Shown in pieces: positions 44,585 through 54,299 of a DNA stretch of 64,000 nucleotides. Both the position numbers and the translations under genes were made by a program. Source of the DNA: Flavobacteriaceae bacterium (GTDB lineage: Bacteria; Bacteroidota; Bacteroidia; Flavobacteriales; Flavobacteriaceae); assembly GCA_013215095.1 (NCBI GenBank), contig JABSPM010000088.1, forward strand, positions 1-64,000, read 5' to 3'. How positions within the stretch are numbered: the stretch's first letter is position 1; the number at the start of each line of letters is the position of its first letter. The notes under the pieces are model-generated. The model saw nothing but the letters and a program-made list of their open reading frames with translations. It was not told the DNA's origin and did no database searches.

Positions 44585-45517
44585 TTAAAGGTTCATTCCC
44601 CAGTTATCTTTTTCTTCTTGGGTCCAAAGTTCAGGAAAAAATATTCTTTTTTGGTATTTTGGATGCATATATTTTTGCCAATCACTACCTCCAGTTGCTT
44701 CACCACCACCATCTGGCCCTAAAATATAATGTTTAGCGGCATTATAATGCGCCATCACCCAAGTAATATTCACGGTATAATCATAATGTCTCATGGCTTT
44801 TACGAGATTTTGATTTTGTTGATCTTCTTGAGGCAATTCTTTAAATCTAGACCAAAGGTTTTTGGTGTTATAAACCTTCATAAAGGTAATGAACTCCTCT
44901 TTGTATCGCATTTCAAAATTAACCAGTAATTTTGACTTTTCACCAGTTTTATAATCTTTCCCAGCAGCTTGCCAATATAAATGTTCAAAAGCATGTTCAA
45001 AAGGTGTATTTCTATCAATAGTGGCTCTAAATCTATTATCTATTAGGTTTATAAGCTCCGTTGAAGCAAATTCAATCTTTCTATATTGACCGCTTTGAAA
45101 GCCACTTGCAGGAGTTAAAGTGTGTCTAAATTTATTATACTGAGCACGATCCATACCTTTTTTCATAATATCAAAAGAGGTCGTTAACATATCAAAATAA
45201 CGGCTAATACGCATAAGTCTTTCTTCAAAAAAGTTGACATCTAGATCTTTTTTTTCTGCAAGCTGACGTATTTCCCAAAGAATCATTTTAAACAATAATT
45301 CATTAATTTGATGATAGGTAATAAATACCATTTCATCTGGAAAGGTTGTGCGTTGTATTTGCAAACCTAGCAAGGCATCGGTCTGAATATAATCCCAATA
45401 GGTAATAGAATTTGAATACAAAAGTCCTTCTAGATAGTGTTCTGTATTTTCGCTTTCAGCATCATATTTTTTCTGTATCTCATGTAGTAAGTTTGCGTAA
45501 TCTGGTTGGTCTGACAT
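44585..45517 (-). CDS. kynA: Tryptophan 2,3-dioxygenase
   Basis: 310 residues. A haem enzyme that opens the indole ring of tryptophan to N-formylkynurenine. Landmarks: MVFITYHQINELLFKMILWEI, FRHTLTPASGFQSGQYRKIE (substrate and haem region) and GGEATGGSDWQKYMHPKY near the C-terminus. The rest of the kynurenine pathway is not in the window. The gene lies 1 bp after the DUF3108 gene and near the tyrosine genes hppD and hmgA, so this stretch is an aromatic amino acid catabolism neighbourhood. Confidence 0.94.
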   Translation of the reverse strand: MSDQPDYANLLHEIQKKYDAESENTEHYLEGLLYSNSITYWDYIQTDALLGLQIQRTTFPDEMVFITYHQINELLFKMILWEIRQLAEKKDLDVNFFEERLMRISRYFDMLTTSFDIMKKGMDRAQYNKFRHTLTPASGFQSGQYRKIEFASTELINLIDNRFRATIDRNTPFEHAFEHLYWQAAGKDYKTGEKSKLLVNFEMRYKEEFITFMKVYNTKNLWSRFKELPQEDQQNQNLVKAMRHYDYTVNITWVMAHYNAAKHYILGPDGGGEATGGSDWQKYMHPKYQKRIFFPELWTQEEKDNWGMNL

Positions 45518-45518
45518 A

Positions 45519-46295
45519 TTAAAATTTTATGTTGAATGGATGTTTTAATCCTTTAAAAGCTATTAAATCTGCTCTTAAAGAACCAACGGCTAAATCTGCT
45601 TTTACCTTTAGTGGTATTTTATTCTCATCAGCACTTACCCATAAGGTTAAACTTTCTTCTTCTTTAAACACTCGTCCTGCCATAACATAGGGTCTAAATT
45701 TTAAGCACTTGACTTTACCAAAATTCGTTTTTATAGTTTCCCTGCCTAAAAATTTAAGCTTAAATTTGAAATTCTCATAATCAAAAAACATATTTAAGCT
45801 TACTTCATCTCCAGACTTAATAGAAACGGTATCATAATGGTTTCTAAGGTAATAAAAGGCAGATACCATGTCTTGTACATTAGGTTCAATATGTGTTGTG
45901 GTTTTCTTCTTTCTTTTAAGATTATTTACATGTGCCTTACCTAGATTATGATCAAAATGTATTTCTAAGTTCTTGGTATGTCCACCTTCATCAATATCTC
46001 TGACAAATTTATAAGGTAATCCCGTATGTTTATCAAAATAGCTTTCATAGCGATCTTCTACCTTAAAAAACCATTTTACAGCACCTACTGTAACGCCATT
46101 ACCTATCACATGATATACAGACTTACCATTAAATACGTCTTCTTTAACTTGCAATGTTGCTTCTCCAGCTTTCATCCAACCACTATAACTCATTTTAAAT
46201 TTGAACCACTCTCCAGCTTCAAACGCAGATTGATCTTGCGCATTTGAAAACAGGATAAATAGAAAAGCTAAGCTAAGTAATATTGTGTTTTTCAT
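45519..46295 (-). CDS. DUF3108 periplasmic protein
   Basis: 258 residues, signal peptide ending FSNAQ. It has the DUF3108 pattern: FEAGEWFKFKMSYSGWMKAG, DRYESYFDKHTGLPYKFVRD, ETIKTNFGKVKCLKFRPYV and LTLWVSADENKIPLKVKADL near the C-terminus. It is a lipocalin-like beta fold of unknown function, often next to dioxygenase genes in Flavobacteriaceae. It is the first gene of the run to pgi and follows the hppD terminator. Confidence 0.88.
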   Translation of the reverse strand: MKNTILLSLAFLFILFSNAQDQSAFEAGEWFKFKMSYSGWMKAGEATLQVKEDVFNGKSVYHVIGNGVTVGAVKWFFKVEDRYESYFDKHTGLPYKFVRDIDEGGHTKNLEIHFDHNLGKAHVNNLKRKKKTTTHIEPNVQDMVSAFYYLRNHYDTVSIKSGDEVSLNMFFDYENFKFKLKFLGRETIKTNFGKVKCLKFRPYVMAGRVFKEEESLTLWVSADENKIPLKVKADLAVGSLRADLIAFKGLKHPFNIKF

Positions 46296-46355
46296 AGTGT
46301 GAATAATTGTAATAGTTACGTTTTTACAATTACTATTCCAAAAGTATTAAAACAG

Positions 46356-46388
46356 AAAAACTCTGTGCACTATATCGACAGAGTTTTT
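46356..46388 (-). terminator. Terminator after hppD
   Basis: Stem AAAAACTCTGT / ACAGAGTTTTT with an 11-nt loop and a T-run in both directions. It separates hppD from the DUF3108 operon. Confidence 0.85.
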
Positions 46389-46411
46389 TTGTTTTTTTTA
46401 TTAAAATTTTG

Positions 46412-47572
46412 TTAAAGCGTCCCTCTATTGGCTTGTTCTCTCTCAATAGATTCGAAAAGCGCTTTAAAGTTTCCTGCTCCAAATCCTCTTGCACCCATTC
46501 TTTGAATGATTTCAAAAAACAAGGTTGGTCTATCTTCAACTGGCTTTGTAAAAATTTGAAGCAAATACCCTTCCTCATCGGCATCAATCATAATACCCAA
46601 ATTCTTTAATTTTCCTATATCCTCTCTCAATTCATGGTCGTGCTCATGTAGTCTTCCAGGAACTGCTTTATAATAGGCTTCTGGTGGCGTTGACAAAAAC
46701 TCTACTCCTCTTGCTCTCATTTGAGATACGGTACTAATAATATCATCTGTTGCAACGGCAATATGCTGTACACCTGGACCTTCATAAAAATCTAAATACT
46801 CTTCAATTTGCGATCTTTTCTTTCCTTCAGCTGGCTCATTAATTGGAAATTTAATACGCCCATTTCCATTACTCATCACTTTACTCATTAGGGCTGAATA
46901 TTCGGTATGAATTTGAGTATCATCAAAAGACAAGAAGTTTTCAAAACCCATAACATCTTCGTACCATTTCACCCATAAATTCATTTCGCCCCAACCTACA
47001 TTACCAACCATATGGTCTATATATTTTAATCCTACTGCTGAAGGCTTATAATCGGATTCCCATGTTCTATAGCCTGGTAAGAAAGGTCCATTGTAGTTTT
47101 TGCGTTCAATAAACATATGAACTGTTTCTCCATAAGTATGAATTCCCGCTTTTACAATTTCTCCAAATTCATCTTCTTCTACGGTTGGCTCAAGATAAGG
47201 TTTGGCGCCTCTACTGGTTGTTTCTTCATAGGCACTGCGCACATCATCTACCCATAGTGCTACGAACTTTACACCATCGCCATGTTTTACAATATGATCA
47301 TTAATTTCAGAACTACTATTTAGAGGGGTTGTTAATACCAATCTAATTTTATCTTGAACTAACACATAACTCACTCTATCTTTCAGACCTGTCTCCAACC
47401 CCGCATAAGCTAAAGATTGAAATCCAAATGCAGTTTTATAAAAATGAGCTGCCTGCTTCGCATTTCCTACATAAAACTCCACATAATCTGTTCCTAAAAG
47501 TGGCAAGAAGTCTTGCGCACCTTCAAATATTTTCTCTAAACCGTAGTTAATTGATTTTACTTCTTTTGCCAT
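46412..47572 (-). CDS. hppD: 4-hydroxyphenylpyruvate dioxygenase
   Basis: 386 residues, Fe(II) extradiol-type enzyme converting 4-hydroxyphenylpyruvate to homogentisate. Iron ligands visible: His in YIDHMVGNVGWGEM, His in PGVQHIAVATDD and Glu in TLFFEIIQRMG. The C-terminal helix GFGAGNFKALFESIEREQ gates the active site. It lies downstream of hmgA on the same strand, so the two steps of tyrosine breakdown are next to each other, separated by 298 bp. Confidence 0.96.
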   Translation of the reverse strand: MAKEVKSINYGLEKIFEGAQDFLPLLGTDYVEFYVGNAKQAAHFYKTAFGFQSLAYAGLETGLKDRVSYVLVQDKIRLVLTTPLNSSSEINDHIVKHGDGVKFVALWVDDVRSAYEETTSRGAKPYLEPTVEEDEFGEIVKAGIHTYGETVHMFIERKNYNGPFLPGYRTWESDYKPSAVGLKYIDHMVGNVGWGEMNLWVKWYEDVMGFENFLSFDDTQIHTEYSALMSKVMSNGNGRIKFPINEPAEGKKRSQIEEYLDFYEGPGVQHIAVATDDIISTVSQMRARGVEFLSTPPEAYYKAVPGRLHEHDHELREDIGKLKNLGIMIDADEEGYLLQIFTKPVEDRPTLFFEIIQRMGARGFGAGNFKALFESIEREQANRGTL

Positions 47573-47747
47573 GATATTCGATGATTAGTTGATTTGTTCT
47601 TTGATATTTTACAGCATTGCATATTCGCCTATTAACTTTATTTTAAAGTAACTCTTTCAAATCATTGCAATATTCTGATTTTATCTTCTATTAATCCTTT
47701 ATTATTGGGTTATTCCTTTGATTATACAAATGGTCTAAAAACATGCT

Positions 47748-47863
47748 TTATTTTTCTGCTTCATTTACAGCTATTCTCTCAATGAAAGCATCTACTTTTC
47801 GTACTAAATTTTGGTTGTACTGCGTATTTACAATACGTGCGTTTACGCTCGAGTTAATTCTAT
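47748..47863 (-). other. Open stretch between hmgA and hppD, possible gene remnant
   Basis: After the hmgA stop the same frame meets two more stops and then stays open for about 38 codons, reading RINSSVNARIVNTQYNQN and VRKVDAFIERIAVNEAEK before TAA at 47748-47750. The composition is protein-like, but there is no start codon and I recognise no family. It could be the tail of a lost gene in the cluster or chance. The rest of the 298-bp spacer shows nothing else. Confidence 0.3.
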
Positions 47864-47870
47864 GCTATTA

Positions 47871-49028
47871 CTATTCCATCCAAGATTTATAATAGTTTTC
47901 GTCGGCTATTTTCAAAGCTTCTTCTGTGACTTGAAGTGGTTTAAAGGTATCCACCATTACTGCTAACTCAAGTGTTTCGGTTTTCCCGATGCTGCGCTCC
48001 ATAGCACCTGGATGTGGTCCGTGAGGTATTCCTGCTGGGTGTAATGAAATATGTCCTGCTTCAATATCATTTCGACTCATAAAATCACCATCTACATAAT
48101 ACAACACCTCATCACTATCTATATTACTATGATTATAAGGCGCTGGAATGGATTGTGGATGATAATCATATAAGCGCGGCACAAAACTACATACCACAAA
48201 TGCATTGGTCTCAAACGTTTGATGTATTGGTGGCGGCATATGTATGCGGCCAGTTAAAGGCTCAAAATCATGAATTGAAAACGCATAAGGATAGTTAAAT
48301 CCATCATATCCTATAACATCAAAAGGATGTGAGCCATATACCATCTCTATAATTTCGCCTTGTTTTTTGACCTTAATTACAAAATCTCCTTTTTGATTAT
48401 AGGTCTCTAATTCTTCTGGTCGTCTGATATCACGTTCACAAAATGGTGAATGTTCTAGCAATTGTCCAAACCAATTTCTATAGCGTTTTGGTGTATATAT
48501 TGGACTATAAGACTCAACAATAAACAAACGATTATCTTCGGTATCAAAATCAATTTTGTAAATCATACCGCGAGGAATAATCAAATAATCTCCATATTTA
48601 AAATCAAGATTCCCGTACATCGTACGGAGCTTACCTATTCCTTTATGGATAAAAATCATTTCATCCGCATCTGTGTTTTTGTAAAAATAATCCTGAGTTG
48701 GATCTGTTGGCGCAGATAAGATAATATTGCAATCGTTATTGGTTAAAACAACTTTTCTACTACTTAGATAATCAGCCTCAGGCTTTACTTGGAAACCTCT
48801 AAAACGATAGGATTGTATATTGTTTGCTTTTGCAATTTTTGGTGCTACACTATATTGTTTTCTAATTTCTTTTACCATGGTTGGGCGATGCTCATGGTAG
48901 CTATTAGTAGACATCCCATCAAAACCAATTGTTCCAAACAATTGTTCGTAATAGTAGTCTCCATTCGGTTTTTTAAAAATAGTGTGTCTTTTAGGCGGAA
49001 TACTTCCTAATTTATGATAAAAAGGCAT
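47871..49028 (-). CDS. hmgA: Homogentisate 1,2-dioxygenase
   Basis: 385 residues from MPFYHKLGSIPPKRH, the conserved start; the extra nine upstream codons are unlikely. It opens the homogentisate ring to maleylacetoacetate. Cupin motifs hold the iron ligands: GHISLHPAGIPHGPHPGAM and DEVLYYVDGDF. Length is short compared with the animal enzyme (about 445) but normal for this bacterial group. It lies upstream of hppD and is preceded by an AT-rich region with repeated TATATAC-like motifs. It ends with TAG. Confidence 0.94.
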   Translation of the reverse strand: MPFYHKLGSIPPKRHTIFKKPNGDYYYEQLFGTIGFDGMSTNSYHEHRPTMVKEIRKQYSVAPKIAKANNIQSYRFRGFQVKPEADYLSSRKVVLTNNDCNIILSAPTDPTQDYFYKNTDADEMIFIHKGIGKLRTMYGNLDFKYGDYLIIPRGMIYKIDFDTEDNRLFIVESYSPIYTPKRYRNWFGQLLEHSPFCERDIRRPEELETYNQKGDFVIKVKKQGEIIEMVYGSHPFDVIGYDGFNYPYAFSIHDFEPLTGRIHMPPPIHQTFETNAFVVCSFVPRLYDYHPQSIPAPYNHSNIDSDEVLYYVDGDFMSRNDIEAGHISLHPAGIPHGPHPGAMERSIGKTETLELAVMVDTFKPLQVTEEALKIADENYYKSWME

Positions 49029-49097
49029 TTCAAAAATTGTTAGTTTGTTAGACAATTAAATGTTAGAGATTAGATGCGATAAACACCTAATTTAAAG

Positions 49098-49148
49098 GTA
49101 TATAAATATACAAAAACTTTATATACTAAAAATTATACAGTATATAAT
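49098..49148 (-). promoter_or_regulatory. Repeated TATATAC motifs upstream of hmgA
   Basis: GTATATAAATATAC (49098-49111) is nearly palindromic; TTTATATACT and CAGTATATAATG follow within 40 bp. Three phased AT-rich half-sites 70-120 bp before the start could bind an Lrp/AsnC-type regulator, but no promoter consensus is clear. Confidence 0.35.
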
Positions 49149-49301
49149 GCCTATTCAGGATTTCTCTTGATAAGAAAATGTAAGTGCAGTAATAAATATT
49201 TCCAGAATAATTTCATCTGTCTAAAATTATAAAAAAAATTAGAATAGCAAAAATTTACACGAATACTACTATTTATTTAGAATGATTATAAATAGATGTG
49301 A

Positions 49302-51536
49302 TTAAAACCAAAATCCCAAATTAAAAAACCATTTGGCATTTTTGGTTTCTGGAGACCAGGTGTATTTCAACTCTACTGGCCCAAAAAAGGTTTCTACACC
49401 ATAGCCAATTGCATAACCACTAAACTCTGGAGCGCTAAGCCATTTATCTGTGCTCTCAAAAACACCATCGGCAACATGTGCATAATTTGCAGCAACGCTG
49501 AAATGTTGTTTATTTAAGAATTCATAATCCATCGCAGCCATTCCCTTTATAAAGCTATTCCCTGTTAAAGATATATAGTCATAGCCATAGAATGAAACAA
49601 AGTTATTGATAAAATTACGCCCATAACCCCCTAAGGCAAAGTTTAAGGATTTGTTCGAATTTTCTCCAATTTTAAACCCTGCCTGAGACACCACATTAAA
49701 CGATAAGTTTTCAAGCAATGAAAATGCATAACCCAATTCGCCCTTAGCAAAAGAGAATTGGGAAAAATTATTATTATAATCGGAAGAGGCTAAAAAGATT
49801 TGAAAATTGCCCTCAAAATAAAATCCAGTATTAGGATAGTATATATGATCATAAGTATCAAATTTAAGCGCTCCAAGCACACTAAAATAATCACTCTTTT
49901 CAAACACTGTTTTATCTTGTTGAGAATTCTCTTCCAAAATCGTTTCTGAGGATACATTAAGTCTTTTATGCTCTGCCCCCATTTTTAACGAAAAATCACG
50001 TCTTAAAAAGGTTTGTACAAAAAACTGATTTGTAAAATCACTTAATTCAATATCTATTTTATTAATAGCTTGAGTACTTAGTTGCGATTCCTCCAATACT
50101 AATGATGCACTAATATTCTTATGAAAAGTATTATACCTCGAACGCACTCCAATACTCCAATAGAAGCCTTTATCAATAAAGTAGTCGAAATTATACCTCA
50201 TATTATCGCCCAATATTATATCTAAAGATGCAACATCATTATCAAATAAAATGCGTTTTTGCGTTAGGTTAAGTAATGCCGCACTCTTGTACAAATCATC
50301 ATAATGTACGCTAAATCTAAATAATGTTTTTGTCGCACTCTCTTTAACATATGCTGTTAGCAAATAACCATCCTTATTATCGCCTTTAAAATCATACTGA
50401 AAACTATCAAAATTATTAGTTGCCATAAGGTTGTTAACGCCTTTATTAAAATCGTTATAACTCACTTTTTCTCCAGACTTAAGCTTAAGCTTACCCAGCA
50501 GATAAGATCGGGTGTACTTATCCAAACCTATAACGCGAATCATATTAATCTTTATACTATCTACTGGGACAATCTTAACTTTTTTTAGATCTTTAGCCTT
50601 TTGTTTTGCTTTCAATTCAGACAATGCTTTACGATGTTTTAGAGCGGCATTTTCTCCGTTTTTAATGATGTTTTGTCCTTTATCAAAAGAGATCAAATTA
50701 AATGCTTCAATATCAGGTTTAATATAGATATCTGTAAGCTTTGATTTGGCATCCATAGCTTTAATCGCATGAAAATTGTTGATTTGAAATAAAACTCCTG
50801 TTGCCGACACAAGTTCATCCTTAGACATTAAGCCATCTTGAACATCAACCCCAATAACACGGTCTACACCTTTACTTTTCAAGATTTCTATAGGGTAATT
50901 ATCAACAACACCTCCATCTGTTAAAATGTTACCATCTATAAACACGGGTTGAAATAAGGTAGGCAATGCTCCACTTGCAGCAATAGCCTGAGGTAAATTC
51001 CCCTTATCTAAAATCACTTTAGCACCTGTTTCTATATTGGTTGCAATGCAAAAAAAAGGAATAGGTAAGTCTTCAAAATTTTCAACATCACTCACATGCA
51101 ACAGTAGCTTTGAAAAAAGATTATAGACATTCTGACCCCTAGACAAGGCCGAAGGCAACTGTATTTTCATTTTTTTGACAGGCAAAGTAATCGCGTATTT
51201 TTCAGCATTATCGCGTTCATAAAAAGTTTTGGACTCGCGTGGAATATCATCACTTATAAGCGTTTCAAAATCCAAATCTCTAAAAATTGAATCTAATTGT
51301 TTACCCGAATATCCCGATGCATATAACCCTCCAATTATAGCTCCCATACTTGTTCCTGCCACATAATCTACTTTTAAACCTAAGCTATCTAAGGTTTTTA
51401 AAACACCTATATGTGCCAAACCTTTTGCACCGCCTCCACTTAGTACCACGCCAACTTTAAGATCTTTTTCTTGGCTTTGCTGCGCAAAGCTAACATTCGT
51501 CAAAAGCACAACTATGAAGATTATTATTTTATTCAT
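49302..51536 (-). CDS. Patatin-like phospholipase with POTRA and outer-membrane barrel
   Basis: 744 residues from MNKIIIFIVVLLTN, giving a signal peptide ending VSFAQ; the 20 codons upstream lie in uvrC. The patatin domain (about 30-300) has the oxyanion loop SGGGAKGLAHIG, nucleophile motif GTSMG and Asp in LTDGGVVDN. A POTRA-like domain follows (IRVIGLDKYTRSYLLGKLKL, about 325-400), then a 16-strand-type barrel ending FNLGFWF. This is the layout of type Vd autotransporters (PlpD/FplA). It should expose an acyl hydrolase at the surface. It overlaps the uvrC stop by 8 bp. Confidence 0.9.
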   Translation of the reverse strand: MNKIIIFIVVLLTNVSFAQQSQEKDLKVGVVLSGGGAKGLAHIGVLKTLDSLGLKVDYVAGTSMGAIIGGLYASGYSGKQLDSIFRDLDFETLISDDIPRESKTFYERDNAEKYAITLPVKKMKIQLPSALSRGQNVYNLFSKLLLHVSDVENFEDLPIPFFCIATNIETGAKVILDKGNLPQAIAASGALPTLFQPVFIDGNILTDGGVVDNYPIEILKSKGVDRVIGVDVQDGLMSKDELVSATGVLFQINNFHAIKAMDAKSKLTDIYIKPDIEAFNLISFDKGQNIIKNGENAALKHRKALSELKAKQKAKDLKKVKIVPVDSIKINMIRVIGLDKYTRSYLLGKLKLKSGEKVSYNDFNKGVNNLMATNNFDSFQYDFKGDNKDGYLLTAYVKESATKTLFRFSVHYDDLYKSAALLNLTQKRILFDNDVASLDIILGDNMRYNFDYFIDKGFYWSIGVRSRYNTFHKNISASLVLEESQLSTQAINKIDIELSDFTNQFFVQTFLRRDFSLKMGAEHKRLNVSSETILEENSQQDKTVFEKSDYFSVLGALKFDTYDHIYYPNTGFYFEGNFQIFLASSDYNNNFSQFSFAKGELGYAFSLLENLSFNVVSQAGFKIGENSNKSLNFALGGYGRNFINNFVSFYGYDYISLTGNSFIKGMAAMDYEFLNKQHFSVAANYAHVADGVFESTDKWLSAPEFSGYAIGYGVETFFGPVELKYTWSPETKNAKWFFNLGFWF

Positions 51537-53334
51537 GTATTGTATCACTATTATAATAGTTATAAATTTTCTTTGCTCTAGATACACCAACCACATCTTC
51601 TAACTCATCCAACGTTGCATAAGACACACGTTTTGCAGATTTGAAATGTTTTAACAACATTACGATACTTTTTTCTCCTATTCCTGAAATGGTTTCTAAC
51701 TCTGTATGCAACGCATTTTTACTTCGTTTGTTTCGATGGTGCTCAATTCCAAAACGATGGGCTTCATTTCTCAGTTGTTGAATGATTTTAAGCGTTTGAC
51801 TTTTCTTATCTAAATATAAGGGTATTGGGTCGTTTGGATAGAACAATTCTTCCAAACGTTTTGCTATTCCAATTATAGCAATTTTACCTCTTAAATTTAA
51901 ATCATCTAAACTTTTTAAAGCTGCAGATAACTGTCCTTTTCCGCCATCAATAACAATTAACTGCGGTAGAGGTTTATCCTCGTCTAACAAACGTTTATAG
52001 CGTCTATATACCACTTCAGTCATTGAAGCAAAATCATCAGGTCCTTCAACTGTTTTTATATTAAAATGACGATAATCGCGCTTACTCGGCTTGCCATTTT
52101 TAAAAACCACACAAGCTGCAACAGGGTGTGTTCCTTGTATATTAGAATTATCAAAGCACTCAATATGTCGAGGTTCTTCAGACAATCTCAAATCTGCTTT
52201 CATCTGCACCATAAGGCGATTAAAGTGACGCTCTGGATCAGTTATTTTAATTTGCTTTAGACGCTCAAGACGATGATATTTAGCATTGCGCTCAGACAGG
52301 TTTAAAATATGCTTTTTATCCCCGAGCTTGGGAATCGTAACTTTGATACTTTCTCCTAAATTCACCTTAAAAGGTACATATATTTCTTTAGAATTCGAAT
52401 TAAAACGTTGCCTTAACTCAGTAATTCCTAGTTCTAAAAGCGCTTTGTCAGATTCCTCAAGTTTTTTCTTTAATTCTAAAGTATGCGAACGCACGATAGC
52501 ACCATATGAAATCTGCAAAAAATTAACAAATGCAGCGCTCTCATCACTTACAATAGAAAACACATCTACATTACTTATTTTTGGATTCACAATTGTTGAT
52601 TTTGCCTGATAATTTTCTAAAAGGGCAATCTTTTCTTTTAAAACTTGTGCTTTTTCAAATTCCAACTGCGATGCATAAGTTTTCATTTCCGCCTTAAATT
52701 GCTGCAATGAGGTTTTAAAATTTCCCTTAAGAATATTCCTTACAGCATCTAAGGTCGTTTTATATGCCGCTTCACTAACCAAACCACCACAAGCACCGTT
52801 ACACACATGAATGTGATACCCCAAACAGAGTTTGGTTTTGCCTTCTGCTATTTTTTCTGGTGTAATTCGCGTTTCACAAGTCCTCAACGTATACAAACTC
52901 TTAATAACTTCTAGGAGTGTATGAATTGTCTTCATACTAGTATATGGTCCAAAATATTCCGAGCCATCTTTGATATAACGTCGTGTTGGAAAAATCCTTG
53001 GAAAATGTTCATTCTTAATACACAACCAAGGATAGGTTTTATCATCTTTCAGCAATACATTATAACGTGGTTTGTATTTCTTTATGAGATTGTTTTCTAA
53101 TAATAATGCGTCGGTTTCAGTATCTACAACAATATGCTTGATTTTAACTATTTTCTTTACTAAAACTCGCGTCTTTCCATACTCGTGGTTTTTAGTAAAA
53201 TAAGAGCTCACACGTTTTTTTAAACGCTTTGCTTTTCCTACATAAATTACAGTATCCTTAGCATCAATATAGAGATACACCCCTGGTAAATTGGGCAGTG
53301 TTTTAAGTTGTATTTCTAAAGAAGTTTCATACAT
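51529..53334 (-). CDS. uvrC: UvrABC excinuclease subunit C
   Basis: 601 residues from MYETSLEIQLKTL; three more codons upstream are possible. It makes both incisions in nucleotide excision repair. The GIY-YIG domain (LPGVYLYIDAKDTVIYVGKA) is followed by a UVR motif near 195-230 and the RNase H-like endonuclease (ECFDNSNIQGTHPVA, VIDGGKGQL). The C-terminal helix-hairpin-helix pair is LETISGIGEKSI and LEDVVGVSRAKKI. The patatin gene starts inside its last codons. Confidence 0.96.
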   Translation of the reverse strand: MYETSLEIQLKTLPNLPGVYLYIDAKDTVIYVGKAKRLKKRVSSYFTKNHEYGKTRVLVKKIVKIKHIVVDTETDALLLENNLIKKYKPRYNVLLKDDKTYPWLCIKNEHFPRIFPTRRYIKDGSEYFGPYTSMKTIHTLLEVIKSLYTLRTCETRITPEKIAEGKTKLCLGYHIHVCNGACGGLVSEAAYKTTLDAVRNILKGNFKTSLQQFKAEMKTYASQLEFEKAQVLKEKIALLENYQAKSTIVNPKISNVDVFSIVSDESAAFVNFLQISYGAIVRSHTLELKKKLEESDKALLELGITELRQRFNSNSKEIYVPFKVNLGESIKVTIPKLGDKKHILNLSERNAKYHRLERLKQIKITDPERHFNRLMVQMKADLRLSEEPRHIECFDNSNIQGTHPVAACVVFKNGKPSKRDYRHFNIKTVEGPDDFASMTEVVYRRYKRLLDEDKPLPQLIVIDGGKGQLSAALKSLDDLNLRGKIAIIGIAKRLEELFYPNDPIPLYLDKKSQTLKIIQQLRNEAHRFGIEHHRNKRSKNALHTELETISGIGEKSIVMLLKHFKSAKRVSYATLDELEDVVGVSRAKKIYNYYNSDTIHE

Positions 53335-53423
53335 AAGTACCAAAGGTATATTAAATCGTTTTATTGTAAAAATTCATCATCGATTTTTAGTATATTGCCA
53401 TACCCATTTGTACTATTTTACCA

Positions 53424-54299
53424 ATGAATATTGTTATACTCTCTAGAAACGAACATTTGTACTCTACAAGTCGCTTGATTGAAGAAGGCGAAACACGCGG
53501 TCATGAAGTGGAAGTTATCGACCCTTTGAAATGCGACCTTATTATTGAAAAAGAAAAACCAACCATTTATTACAATGACCGTTATTTAGATTATATAGAT
53601 GCTATTATTCCAAGGATTGGTGCTTCTGTTACATTTTTTGGATCGGCGGTAGTCCGTCAATTTGAAATGATGAATGTTTTTACCACCGTAACTTCAGATG
53701 CCATTATAAGATCTAGAGATAAACTCAAAAGTTTTCAACGCTTATCCAAAGCAGGAATAGGCATGCCAAAAACGGTTTTTACCAACTACTCTAGAGATGT
53801 TGAAGAAGTCATTGCGCATCTTGGTGGAACGCCAGTAATTATTAAACTATTGGAAGGAACACAAGGTCTTGGTGTGGTTTTAGCAGAAACTAAAAATGCT
53901 GCAGAATCTGTATTGGAAGCCTTTAACGGATTACAAGCGCGAGCATTGGTCCAAGAATATATTGCCGAAGCCAAAGGTGCAGATATTAGAGCATTAATTG
54001 TAGATGGACAGGTGGTTGGAGCTATGAAACGTCAAGGACGAGAAGGCGAGTTTAGATCTAATCTACACCGAGGAGGCAGTGCAGAGTACATCAAACTTTC
54101 TGATGCCGAATTAAAACTCGCTGTAAAAACAGCTCGCACCTTAAAGCTTCCTGTTTGTGGCGTAGATATGCTACAATCTCATAAAGGTCCCTTACTTTTA
54201 GAAGTGAATTCCACGCCAGGACTTGAAGGTATAGAAAAAGCAACTGGTAAAAATATTGCAAAAGCAATTATCACTTTTATTGAACGAAATAGGCGTTAA
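53424..54299 (+). CDS. rimK: RimK, ribosomal protein S6 glutamate ligase
   Basis: 291 residues, ATP-grasp ligase that adds glutamate residues to the C-terminus of ribosomal protein S6. N-terminal pre-ATP-grasp domain [18 protein letters not shown], then [36 protein letters not shown] (ATP loop), [14 protein letters not shown]-type loop and [14 protein letters not shown] (metal and ATP site). Its stop overlaps the next start by one base. It is the first gene of a three-gene overlapping operon. Confidence 0.94.
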   Translation: MNIVILSRNEHLYSTSRLIEEGETRGHEVEVIDPLKCDLIIEKEKPTIYYNDRYLDYIDAIIPRIGASVTFFGSAVVRQFEMMNVFTTVTSDAIIRSRDKLKSFQRLSKAGIGMPKTVFTNYSRDVEEVIAHLGGTPVIIKLLEGTQGLGVVLAETKNAAESVLEAFNGLQARALVQEYIAEAKGADIRALIVDGQVVGAMKRQGREGEFRSNLHRGGSAEYIKLSDAELKLAVKTARTLKLPVCGVDMLQSHKGPLLLEVNSTPGLEGIEKATGKNIAKAIITFIERNRR

